Below are positions 1 to 6,459 of a stretch of 6,868 nucleotides of DNA, piece after piece. This stretch comes from Synergistota bacterium (GTDB taxonomy: Bacteria; Synergistota; JAGHAJ01), in NCBI GenBank assembly GCA_021161545.1, contig JAGHAJ010000056.1, positions 1 to 6,868 of the forward strand, given 5' to 3'. The notes below the pieces were generated by a model. That model was not told the DNA's origin, ran no database searches, and saw only the letters and a list, made by a program, of their open reading frames with translations. Within the stretch, counting starts at the first letter, position 1, and each line of letters begins with the position of its first letter. The position numbers and the translations under genes are program-made.

Positions 1-398
1 CTATAGAAGAGATGTTATTGGCAGCAGAATACATCGCAACCTCGGGCAACAAGAATATCATTCTATGTGAAAGGGGAATCAGAACCTTCGAAACAATGAC
101 GAGAAACACACTCGACCTATCAGCCGTACCCTTAGTGAGAGAACTCTCACACCTTCCAATATGCGTGGACTTAAGCCATTCAACGGGAAGAAGAGAAATT
201 ATTCCACCCTTAGCAAAGGCGGCACTCGTTGCAGGAGCACACGGAATAATGGTGGAGGTGCATCCCGTACCTGAAAAAGCCCTATCAGATGGTAGGCAGA
301 GCATGGACTTCACTCAGTTTGAGTCCATGGTAGAATCGCTGAGGAAATTGGCCTCTGTAGAAGGGTTAAAGTTGCCCAAGGAGGCAGTGGTGCAATGA
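1..398 (+). CDS. aroF: 3-deoxy-7-phosphoheptulonate (DAHP) synthase, type I-beta, C-terminal part (5' end outside window)
   Basis: This enzyme condenses phosphoenolpyruvate with erythrose-4-phosphate to DAHP, the first committed step of the shikimate pathway, in the cytoplasm. The reading frame is already open at base 3, and the first in-frame ATG (base 12) is internal, so the gene is cut by the window edge; 131 residues remain. The fragment has the family motif CERGIRTFE (fragment residues 22-30), followed by TRNTLDLSAVP, then DLSHSTGRRE, EVHPVPEKALSDG and a short C-terminal tail. Metal ligands are visible as His59, Glu85 and Asp96 of the fragment. Their spacing (26 and 11) equals that of His272, Glu298 and Asp309 in the Thermotoga maritima enzyme. 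The Cys ligand and any N-terminal regulatory domain lie outside, so feedback control cannot be judged. The family is clear; the symbol (aroF, aroG or aroA in different genomes) is conventional. Its stop codon overlaps the aroA start in ATGA. Confidence 0.95.
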   Translation, partial: IEEMLLAAEYIATSGNKNIILCERGIRTFETMTRNTLDLSAVPLVRELSHLPICVDLSHSTGRREIIPPLAKAALVAGAHGIMVEVHPVPEKALSDGRQSMDFTQFESMVESLRKLASVEGLKLPKEAVVQ

Positions 399-1645
399 AA
401 ATAAGGGGTATTATAACGGTGCCTCCCGACAAATCTATCAGCCACAGGGCAATTATATTCTCATCCATAGCAGACAAAAGTTCTCATATATACAACCTCC
501 TTGAAGGAGATGATGTTATAAGGACACTAAACATTATGAAATCCTGTGGGATAAGGTTTGAAGGGGATTTCAAACACCTCCAGGTGCATCCAACAACAAT
601 TAAAGAACCTCTGCAACCGCTATACTGCGGAAATTCGGGGACTTCAGCAAGGCTATTAACCGGCCTTTTCTCGTCGCAGAAGGGATTATTCGTGCTCTAT
701 GGAGATGAAAGCCTATCCAGAAGACCAATGAGAAGAGTCACAGAACCTTTACTACAAATGGGAGCAAACATACTTGGCAGAAACAAAGGTAAAAACCTAC
801 CTATCGCAATAATGGGCAAAAAACTAAAGGGTATAGAGTATTCCTCACATATAGCAAGTGCACAGGTAAAATCTGCAGTGATACTTGCATCACTGTTTGC
901 AAATTCCCCCACCATATACACCGAACCATTCAAAAGTAGGGACCACACCGAGAGGATGCTCACCTACATGGGGATAAAGATAAAAATCAAAGGCAACACT
1001 ATAAAGGTTTTCCCGGGTAAGCCTTCTGCCACAGAGTTCTTCATACCCGGGGACTTTTCATCAGCTGCGTTCTTCATAACGTTTGGAGTCATACATCCAG
1101 ATGCAGAGCTTACTATAAAAGACATCGGATTGAACCCAACAAGAACGCAGTTTCTCCACACCCTACAAAAGATGGGGGCAAACATAGAGCTAATTCCTAA
1201 GGGCAGCGATATAGAACCATACGGAGATATAAAAGTATACTCAAGCCAGCTCAAAGGCGTGGAGATAACATCATCAGAGGTCCCACGTATGATAGATGAA
1301 CTACCTCTAATTGCACTGCTCGGTGTATTTGCAAATGGAATAACAGCCGTGAGGGGGGCAAAAGAGCTGAGGTATAAAGAAAGTGACAGAATATCCTCAA
1401 CCGTAAGTGAGCTGAAAAAGATGGGTGCAGAAATACAGGAACTCCCAGACGGATTCGTGGTAAAAGGCACAGGAAGGCTGCACCTATCCGAATTAAACTC
1501 ACACAAAGACCACAGAATAGCCATGATGCTTGCAATAGCATCACTATGCACAGAAGAAGGTAAAATACCTACTATACAGGGAGAGGAATGGGTCAAAATA
1601 TCCTATCCTAATTTTTTCGAGACGTTGAAGGGGGTAGTAAAATGA
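395..1645 (+). CDS. aroA: 3-phosphoshikimate 1-carboxyvinyltransferase (EPSP synthase)
   Basis: It transfers the enolpyruvyl group of PEP to shikimate-3-phosphate (step 6 of the pathway). The product of 416 residues is full length for the family. Substrate-binding motifs appear in order: PPDKSISHRA (residues 10-19, with K13, S14 and R18), GNSGTSAR (79-86), LSRRPMRR (R110), SAQVK (155-159), RDHTE (182-186), GDFSSAAFF (219-227), NPTR (247-250), IDELP with the catalytic-type Asp301, KESDR (328-332), DHR (372-374) and a final YPNFFETL. RDHTE, SAQxK and NxTR are signatures of the class II (glyphosate-tolerant type) enzymes. The usual GDKS is PDKS here, and Gly82 (E. coli Gly96 position) is kept, so tolerance cannot be predicted from motifs alone. 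The ATG at 395 is supported by AAGGAGG at 378-384, ten bases upstream, and by the first beta strand starting at once. It overlaps both neighbours by four bases. Confidence 0.97.
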   Translation: MKIRGIITVPPDKSISHRAIIFSSIADKSSHIYNLLEGDDVIRTLNIMKSCGIRFEGDFKHLQVHPTTIKEPLQPLYCGNSGTSARLLTGLFSSQKGLFVLYGDESLSRRPMRRVTEPLLQMGANILGRNKGKNLPIAIMGKKLKGIEYSSHIASAQVKSAVILASLFANSPTIYTEPFKSRDHTERMLTYMGIKIKIKGNTIKVFPGKPSATEFFIPGDFSSAAFFITFGVIHPDAELTIKDIGLNPTRTQFLHTLQKMGANIELIPKGSDIEPYGDIKVYSSQLKGVEITSSEVPRMIDELPLIALLGVFANGITAVRGAKELRYKESDRISSTVSELKKMGAEIQELPDGFVVKGTGRLHLSELNSHKDHRIAMMLAIASLCTEEGKIPTIQGEEWVKISYPNFFETLKGVVK

Positions 1646-2487
1646 CAAGATATCTGTTTCTGCTTGGATACCCATTGAAGCATAGTTACTCATCCAGGAT
1701 ATATAACAGCGTGTTCAGAAAAAACAGGATAGATGTCGAATACATACCCTTAGAGATAAAAGAGCCAGAACTAAGTATTACCGTTAAAAGACTCTTACAG
1801 GACAAGTACTGTATAGGATTCAATATAACTATACCTTATAAACAGGCCGTCAGAGAGTTTATAGATGAAACAAAAGTAGCAAGAGAGATGGGCGCTATAA
1901 ACGTAGTATCGTCTTACAAAGGGGTGGGAGACAATACAGATTGGTTGGGTTTTCTGGATTCTTTGAACGAAACTGGCATAAAAGAAGTCCATACTGCTAC
2001 AATCGTAGGTGCCGGGGGTGGTGCAAGGGCTGTCCTATATGCCTTACTGAGATCAGGGACAAGACGCATTTTTATCATAAATAGAACCATTAAACGGGCA
2101 AAAAACTTAAGTTTACAAGCATCAAAGCTGTTTCCAGAAGCAGAAGTATTAACAAAGACCTTTCAGGAAAGCGGAAGGGTAATTTATGAGTCCGAGCTCA
2201 TCATTAACACCACTCCCATAGGTCAATTCCCTAATACAGAAGAGCTTCCACCAATAGACACAGAGAACATTACAAAAGAGAAAATAGTATACGACCTGAT
2301 ATACAACCCCTACCCAACACAGCTACTACGCACAGCCTCAAGCAAAGGGGCAAAGGCAATAGGTGGATTTGAAATGTTGCTCTGGCAAGCATACCACAAC
2401 ATAGGATTCTGGGGATTAGACAGCTATCTCGCCGAAGAAATCATCAAGGAGGGGAGAAAGATTGTTGAGAATGATAACGGGTGGTGA
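1642..2487 (+). CDS. aroE: shikimate dehydrogenase (NADP-dependent)
   Basis: It reduces 3-dehydroshikimate to shikimate with NADPH (step 4). The 281 residues carry the complete AroE layout. The N-terminal substrate domain has GYPLKHSYSS (residues 9-18, with shikimate-contacting Ser15 and Ser17), NITIPYK with catalytic Lys67, GAINVV with Asn87, and DNTD with catalytic Asp100. The Rossmann domain follows, with VGAGGGAR (122-129) and the NADP-selective NRT at 147-149. Further motifs are NTTPIG (189-194), YDLIYNP (217-223) and GGFEMLLWQ ending at Gln249. The presence of both Lys67 and Asp100 argues for true AroE rather than a degenerate paralogue. The ATG at 1642 overlaps the aroA stop (ATGA) and is preceded by a G-rich ribosome binding site, AAGGGGGT at 1628-1635. 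The C-terminal end overlaps the start of aroC by 26 bases. Confidence 0.96.
   Translation: MTRYLFLLGYPLKHSYSSRIYNSVFRKNRIDVEYIPLEIKEPELSITVKRLLQDKYCIGFNITIPYKQAVREFIDETKVAREMGAINVVSSYKGVGDNTDWLGFLDSLNETGIKEVHTATIVGAGGGARAVLYALLRSGTRRIFIINRTIKRAKNLSLQASKLFPEAEVLTKTFQESGRVIYESELIINTTPIGQFPNTEELPPIDTENITKEKIVYDLIYNPYPTQLLRTASSKGAKAIGGFEMLLWQAYHNIGFWGLDSYLAEEIIKEGRKIVENDNGW
2446..2452 (+). promoter_or_regulatory. Ribosome binding site for aroC (sets the TTG start)
   Basis: AAGGAGG lies inside the 3' end of aroE, nine bases before TTG at 2462. This spacing favours TTG 2462 over the next TTG (2465, twelve bases) and over the ATG at 2471 (eighteen bases). It also yields the MLRM N-terminus expected for chorismate synthase. 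Confidence 0.8.
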
Positions 2488-3556
2488 ATCCCATGGAGAA
2501 AAGCTTATAGGTATATTAGATGGCCTACCTGCAGGTATAGAAATAGACACAAAGTACATAGTAAGTGCGCTAAAGAGGAGGCAGGGTGGGTATGGCAGAG
2601 GAAAAAGGATGTCCATGGAAGAAGACATACCACAGATTATAGGTGGTATACACAAAGGAAAGACGACTGGTGCACCAGTCGTCGTAGAGCTGAAAAACTC
2701 TGCAGGAAGCCCTGTTTCAGGAGAAAGATTTCTGCCGCGTCCGGGACATGCAGAGTTTGTGGGATACAAGAAGTTTGGCCACCAAGACATGAATATCCCC
2801 ATGGAAAGAGCGAGTGCAAGGGAAAGTGCAATGAGAACTGCATTAGGTGCTATATGCAGTCTCTTTTTGAGCTACTTCGGTATAGAGATATTCGCTTTCG
2901 TCAACAGAATTGGAAAGTCTTATATGCAGCAACCATATACCGAAATTGAAGGAATACGGGAAAAAAGAGATAACTCACCCGTTTATTGCCCTGATGAGAC
3001 AGCCTCAAAATTGATGGTAAAAGAAATAGATAAAGCCATACAGAACAGAGAGACACTTGGTGGAAGCTTTGTTGTGGTCTCCAGAGGGGTACCTGCAGGG
3101 CTCGGTAGCTATACCCAGTGGGACAGGAGGATAGATGCAGCACTATCATCCGCAATAGTATCTATACCATCTGTAAAGGGTATTGCAATAGGTGATATAC
3201 TCAAGAATAGCGAAGAGGAAGGGAGCAAGGTCCAAGACATGTTCGCCGTAAAAGGTAGCAGTATAGTAAGGAGAACAAACCACGCAGGGGGTATAGAAGG
3301 CGGCATCACCAACGGAGAAGACATTGTTTTAACAGCATTCCTAAAGCCCATACCCACCGTGCTATCCATAAAGAAATCCGTAAACATAAAGACTTTGAAG
3401 GAGGAGGAACTCAACTACATCCGCTCCGATACCGTTGTTGTTCCTGCAGCATCCGTGGTAGGAGAGGCAATGGTAGCGTTTGTTATATCAGACTTTCTGA
3501 TGCAGAGATATGGTGGAGACTGCATTAAAGATATGCTGAGGGGGGTAAAAGGTTGA
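2462..3556 (+). CDS. aroC: chorismate synthase
   Basis: It converts EPSP to chorismate by anti-1,4 elimination of phosphate, using reduced FMN (step 7). The product has 364 residues, close to the usual 360-390. The start is TTG 2462, giving MLRMITGGESHG, which matches the family N-terminus; an ATG start at residue 4 would remove part of the conserved first strand. Visible signatures are GESHG with His11, RRQGGYGRGKRM (39-50), KTTGAP (67-72), RPGHA (93-97), FGHQD with His107, ERASARESAMR (115-125), NHAGGIEGG from residue 273, and RSDTVVVPAA from Arg321 with Asp323. The two catalytic-type histidines (E. coli His10 and His106) are therefore present. No N- or C-terminal flavin reductase domain is fused, so FMNH2 must come from elsewhere. 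The gene overlaps aroE by 26 bases and aroKB by four. Codons 67-74 lie on a perfect 22-base palindrome, annotated separately. Confidence 0.97.
   Translation: MLRMITGGESHGEKLIGILDGLPAGIEIDTKYIVSALKRRQGGYGRGKRMSMEEDIPQIIGGIHKGKTTGAPVVVELKNSAGSPVSGERFLPRPGHAEFVGYKKFGHQDMNIPMERASARESAMRTALGAICSLFLSYFGIEIFAFVNRIGKSYMQQPYTEIEGIREKRDNSPVYCPDETASKLMVKEIDKAIQNRETLGGSFVVVSRGVPAGLGSYTQWDRRIDAALSSAIVSIPSVKGIAIGDILKNSEEEGSKVQDMFAVKGSSIVRRTNHAGGIEGGITNGEDIVLTAFLKPIPTVLSIKKSVNIKTLKEEELNYIRSDTVVVPAASVVGEAMVAFVISDFLMQRYGGDCIKDMLRGVKG
2662..2683. repeat. Perfect 22-base palindrome inside aroC
   Basis: The left arm GACGACTGG is followed by TGCA and then the exact reverse complement of the left arm, so all 22 bases are self-complementary. 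In RNA this could fold as a nine-pair stem with a four-base loop. It covers the last base of codon 67 to codon 74 (TTGAPVV region). The G-A-P codons already give an eight-base palindromic core (GGTGCACC); the seven flanking pairs are not dictated by the protein. No T-run follows, so it does not look like an intrinsic terminator. Function unknown, possibly none. Confidence 0.85.
3538..3546 (+). promoter_or_regulatory. Ribosome binding site for aroKB (supports the TTG start)
   Basis: The G-rich run GAGGGGGGT ends six bases before TTG 3553. The first downstream ATG in frame (codon 9, base 3577) lies inside the Walker A motif and cannot be the start, so the TTG with this site is the best reading. 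Confidence 0.65.
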
Positions 3557-5082
3557 AAGGGATTGCCTTGATAGGAATGCCAGGCTCTGGAAAGAGCACA
3601 ATAGGAAGGCTCCTGTCCAGATACCTCAGATGGGACTTCATCGATATAGATGAGGAAATACAGAAGGCTTCAGGACTCAGCATCAACGAGATATTTTCCC
3701 ATTACGGGGAGCAGCACTTTCGCACGCTCGAAAAGGAGATACTGCTAAAATGCACAGGAAACAACAGAGTCATCTCTACAGGTGGAGGCGTGGTAATAGA
3801 CAAAGAAAACAGAAAGGTGTTATCTGAGAATCTACAGAGCTTTTACCTCAAAACACCTCTCGGAGCACTCTTCAACCGATTAAAGGAAAAGAAAGACCGT
3901 CCATTACTTAAAGGAAACCTCCTCCAAAATCTCAAAGAACTCTACAGTGAGAGAAAAAACTTATACGAGAATACAGGCACCACAATAAATACAAAGGGGC
4001 TTTGTCCTGAAGAGGTAGCAGCCATAATCGTAAGACATCTACAGATAGAGGATACCCCGATCTCCGTGAGCTCCCCTGTACACCCGTTCATCGTCGGCAG
4101 GATATCACTTTCAAAGCTAAGCAACTATCCCACCGTAACAACAAAGAGGGTCTGGCACATATACAAAAACTTTATAACACCTGAAAAATTGCACATTACG
4201 GATGACGGAGAGGCAGTTAAAGATATAAAAAACATAGAGATGCTCTTTCAGAAGTTTATCCAATGGAGAGTGGAAAGGACAGACAGCCTGGTTGCAATCG
4301 GTGGGGGAGCACTCACAGACGCAGTTGGATTTGCAGTAGCAACCTTCAAGAGGGGCTGCAAACTTATAAACATACCCACCACCCTACTTGGACAGGTAGA
4401 CGCTGCAGTGGGGGGAAAGAACGCTATAAACATGGCCAAGATAAAAAACATAATCGGGATATTCAAGCACCCAGAGCAAGTATTAGCAGACCCCTCTTTT
4501 ACACTATCACTGCCTTACGAAAGGTTTGCCGAAGGAATAATAGAAGGACTGAAGATGGGACTCGTCGCATCACCCCCCCTATACGAGTTCATAAAAGCAA
4601 ACCTGAAAAAGCTCAAAGACAGAGAGCTAAAGACGCTAAAGGAGTTCGTAAGGCTCGGTGCAGAAGCAAAACTAAGGGTTGTAGAAAGGGATCCATACGA
4701 CCGAGGAGAAAGGATGATACTAAACTTTGGTCACACCATAGGGCATGCCATAGAATCCACATACAACATCTCTCACGGTTCTGCTGTTGCCATGGGAATG
4801 GTATTCTCCATTGCTGCCAGCAGAAAGCTCAACACACTGAAGCTTAAACTTTCTACGGAAGAAGAAGCCTTGTCTATCATTCAAGAAATAGGTATAACAC
4901 CAAAGTTAGAAATAAAACCAGAATGCCTATGGGAGAAACTCCTGCAAGACAAAAAGATAAAAGATGGGAAGTTGAGGTTTGTATTTCTCAAAGATGTCGG
5001 AAAGGCAGTAATCTTATCTATAAGCCCAGAACAGCTAAAGAGCGTCTTGGAGGTGGGAGTGAATGAAATTTCTGGTAATTAA
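3553..5082 (+). CDS. aroKB: Bifunctional shikimate kinase / 3-dehydroquinate synthase fusion
   Basis: One 509-residue protein carries pathway steps 5 and 2. The N-terminal shikimate kinase (about residues 1-165) has Walker A GMPGSGKST (8-16), the substrate DID with Asp33, Arg57, GGG (77-79), Arg116 in DRPLL and Arg134 in the lid region; these fall almost at the M. tuberculosis AroK positions. The C-terminal 3-dehydroquinate synthase (about 178-500), which uses NAD and a divalent metal, has DDGEAVK (217-223), GGGALTD (250-256), KRG with Arg267, PTTLLGQVD (275-283), GGKNAIN with Lys289, KN (298-299), IEGLK with Glu331 and Lys334, NFGHTIGH (391-398) and HGSAVAMGM from His408. Predicted metal ligands are Glu331, His394 and His408. 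The usual HGE is HGS, and the part before GGGALTD looks shorter than in stand-alone AroB. No frameshift or stop separates the domains. Start TTG 3553 overlaps the aroC stop (TTGA). T. maritima has a fusion of the same order. Confidence 0.96.
   Translation: MKGIALIGMPGSGKSTIGRLLSRYLRWDFIDIDEEIQKASGLSINEIFSHYGEQHFRTLEKEILLKCTGNNRVISTGGGVVIDKENRKVLSENLQSFYLKTPLGALFNRLKEKKDRPLLKGNLLQNLKELYSERKNLYENTGTTINTKGLCPEEVAAIIVRHLQIEDTPISVSSPVHPFIVGRISLSKLSNYPTVTTKRVWHIYKNFITPEKLHITDDGEAVKDIKNIEMLFQKFIQWRVERTDSLVAIGGGALTDAVGFAVATFKRGCKLINIPTTLLGQVDAAVGGKNAINMAKIKNIIGIFKHPEQVLADPSFTLSLPYERFAEGIIEGLKMGLVASPPLYEFIKANLKKLKDRELKTLKEFVRLGAEAKLRVVERDPYDRGERMILNFGHTIGHAIESTYNISHGSAVAMGMVFSIAASRKLNTLKLKLSTEEEALSIIQEIGITPKLEIKPECLWEKLLQDKKIKDGKLRFVFLKDVGKAVILSISPEQLKSVLEVGVNEISGN
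5049..5053 (+). promoter_or_regulatory. Ribosome binding site for aroQ
   Basis: GGAGG, continuing as GGAGGTG, sits inside the 3' end of aroKB, nine bases before the aroQ ATG at 5063. It supports that start, and thus a 20-base overlap between the two genes. Confidence 0.75.
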
Positions 5083-5497
5083 CGGCCCTAACATAAACAT
5101 GCTTGGGAAAAGAGAACCATCTATTTACGGCAAACAAGACTATGATGAGCTCTGCAAACTCATAGAGCAAAAGGCAAAAGAATTAGGAGTGGAAGTGAGA
5201 TTATTTCAGTCTAACAGTGAAGGTGAAATAATAGACTTTCTACAGAAAGAAGGGATATCTGCAGACGGTATTATAATAAATGCTGGAGCACTCAGTCATT
5301 ACAGCTATGCAATAAGAGACGCCCTGCAGATGCTAAAGGTACCTAAGGTATCCGTACACATATCAAACATTTACAAAAGAGAGACATTCAGACACAAAGA
5401 TGTCAATATGGAGGTTTGCGACGGTGGTATAATAGGGCTTGGTCTTGACGGATACACGTTAGCATTACAATATCTTTATAGGAGAGTGATACGATGA
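5063..5497 (+). CDS. aroQ: 3-dehydroquinate dehydratase, type II
   Basis: It dehydrates 3-dehydroquinate to 3-dehydroshikimate by the trans (enolate) mechanism (step 3). The product has 144 residues, the normal length for this small flavodoxin-like enzyme that usually forms dodecamers. The motifs are in order: NGPNINMLGKREPSIYG (residues 7-23, with catalytic Arg17 and Tyr22), FQSNSEGEIIDFL (48-60), INAGALSHYSYAIRDAL (72-88, with Asn73 and His79), VHISNIYKRE (98-107, with His99 and Asn102) and FR with Arg110, then GLGLDGYTLAL. The frequent NPGA is NAGA here (Ala74). No type I enzyme (AroD) is present, so this gene closes the pathway. It overlaps aroKB by 20 bases and the next gene by four. Confidence 0.97.
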   Translation: MKFLVINGPNINMLGKREPSIYGKQDYDELCKLIEQKAKELGVEVRLFQSNSEGEIIDFLQKEGISADGIIINAGALSHYSYAIRDALQMLKVPKVSVHISNIYKRETFRHKDVNMEVCDGGIIGLGLDGYTLALQYLYRRVIR

Positions 5498-6459
5498 TAG
5501 ATACACCTACGCTATTTTCAGATATACTAAAGGCAAAAGAGCGGCTTAAAGGCGTCATAAACCAGACACATCTTCAATACTCAAAGACATTCTCCACATG
5601 GTCAGGAGGTGAGATATACCTCAAACCTGAAAACCTCCAGAAGACAGGTTCGTTCAAGATAAGGGGAGCATACAACAAGATATCTACTCTAACAGAAGCA
5701 GAAAAGCGCAAAGGTGTGATAACAGCATCCTCTGGAAACCACGCACAAGGGGTAGCTTACAGTGCCTCTTTACTTGGGGTGAAAGCAACCATTGTAATGC
5801 CCGTAGATGCCCCAAAATCAAAGGTTGAAGCAGTAAAAAACTATGGCGGCAATGTAATATTTCACGGACGGACATCTTCCGAAAGGATAGAGCGGGCAAC
5901 GGAACTGGCACACAAAGAGGGATTAATCATGATACATTCATTTAACGACCCCTATGTAATAGCAGGCCAAGGGACCATAGGCATTGAGATATTAGAAGAA
6001 CTACCTGACACGGATATGATAGTTGTACCAATAGGGGGAGGGGGGCTCATATCCGGCATATCCGTAGCAGCAAAGGAGAAAAACAAAGATATTGCCATCA
6101 TAGGAGTGGAGGCAGAAGGTGCTCCTACAATGACAAAATCCTTAAGGTCGGGTAAGCTCATAAAGCTGGACTCTATAGATACCATTGCAGATGGCATAAG
6201 GACCACACAGGTTGGAAGCATTACATTCGAGATAGCAAAAGAGCTTGTAAATGATGTTGTCCTTGTAAACGATGAGGAAATAAAAGAAGCGGTATTCTAC
6301 CTCTTACAAAGAGGAAAGCTCCTTGTTGAACCATCAGGTGCAGTAACAGTAGCTGCGGTGCTTTCAAAGAAAGTAAATGTAAAGGGCAAAAAGTGCGTAA
6401 CCGTATTAAGTGGCGGCAATATAGATATGGCTTTACTAAAAGAGATAGTTACTCTTTGA
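5494..6459 (+). CDS. threonine dehydratase (threonine ammonia-lyase), catalytic domain only
   Basis: This is a fold-type II PLP enzyme predicted to convert threonine to 2-oxobutyrate and ammonia, feeding isoleucine synthesis or threonine breakdown; serine may also be used. The 321 residues show SFKIRGAYN with the PLP lysine Lys55, SSGNHAQG (79-86), MPVDAPKSK (102-110), [14 protein letters not shown] (148-161), the phosphate-binding GGGG loop (181-184), VEAEGAP, DTIADGI, VEPSGAV and a C-terminal LSGGNID. The protein stops just after this last motif, so it lacks the C-terminal ACT or ACT-like domain of longer IlvA/TdcB forms and is probably not inhibited by isoleucine through that route. E. coli TdcB (329 residues) is of similar size. 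A serine racemase/dehydratase role is the main alternative, hence no symbol. The ATG at 5494 overlaps the aroQ stop (ATGA) with AGGAG at 5480-5484. The 3' end overlaps folD on the other strand. Confidence 0.9.
   Translation: MIDTPTLFSDILKAKERLKGVINQTHLQYSKTFSTWSGGEIYLKPENLQKTGSFKIRGAYNKISTLTEAEKRKGVITASSGNHAQGVAYSASLLGVKATIVMPVDAPKSKVEAVKNYGGNVIFHGRTSSERIERATELAHKEGLIMIHSFNDPYVIAGQGTIGIEILEELPDTDMIVVPIGGGGLISGISVAAKEKNKDIAIIGVEAEGAPTMTKSLRSGKLIKLDSIDTIADGIRTTQVGSITFEIAKELVNDVVLVNDEEIKEAVFYLLQRGKLLVEPSGAVTVAAVLSKKVNVKGKKCVTVLSGGNIDMALLKEIVTL

Noticed and set aside
135-150. Short inverted repeat GTGAGAG-AA-CTCTCAC in the DAHP synthase gene
   Set aside because: A seven-base arm pair is expected by chance in a window this size, and it lies in conserved coding sequence (VRELSH) without terminator features.
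1012-1051. Inverted repeat CCCGGGTA / TACCCGGG with a 24-base loop inside aroA
   Set aside because: Each arm contains the self-complementary CCCGGG encoding a Pro-Gly pair, the loop is long and no T-run follows. Chance and codon choice suffice.
964-1596. A 210-codon open frame antisense to aroA
   Set aside because: It lies entirely opposite a clearly conserved aroA, its product is Ser/Pro/Ile-rich with no recognisable motif, and it is explained by the codon bias of the sense gene.
2526-2537. 12-base palindrome TACCTGCAGGTA in aroC
   Set aside because: Such a length is plausible by chance, and the related TACCTGCAGG recurs near 3090 only because both spots encode a [LV]PAG motif with the same codons.
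2416-2802. A 128-codon open frame antisense to the aroE-aroC junction
   Set aside because: It has no ribosome site or homology I can recognise. Its TTGAPVV stretch is simply the aroC palindrome read on the other strand.
3584-3597. Small hairpin GCTCT-GGAA-AGAGC with a GNRA-type loop
   Set aside because: The stem is only five pairs and is produced by the codons of the Walker A motif (GSGKS).
4263-4847. A 194-codon + strand open frame inside aroKB
   Set aside because: It is out of frame within the highly conserved 3-dehydroquinate synthase domain; the product is rich in Arg, His and Cys and resembles no family, as expected of a frame shadow.
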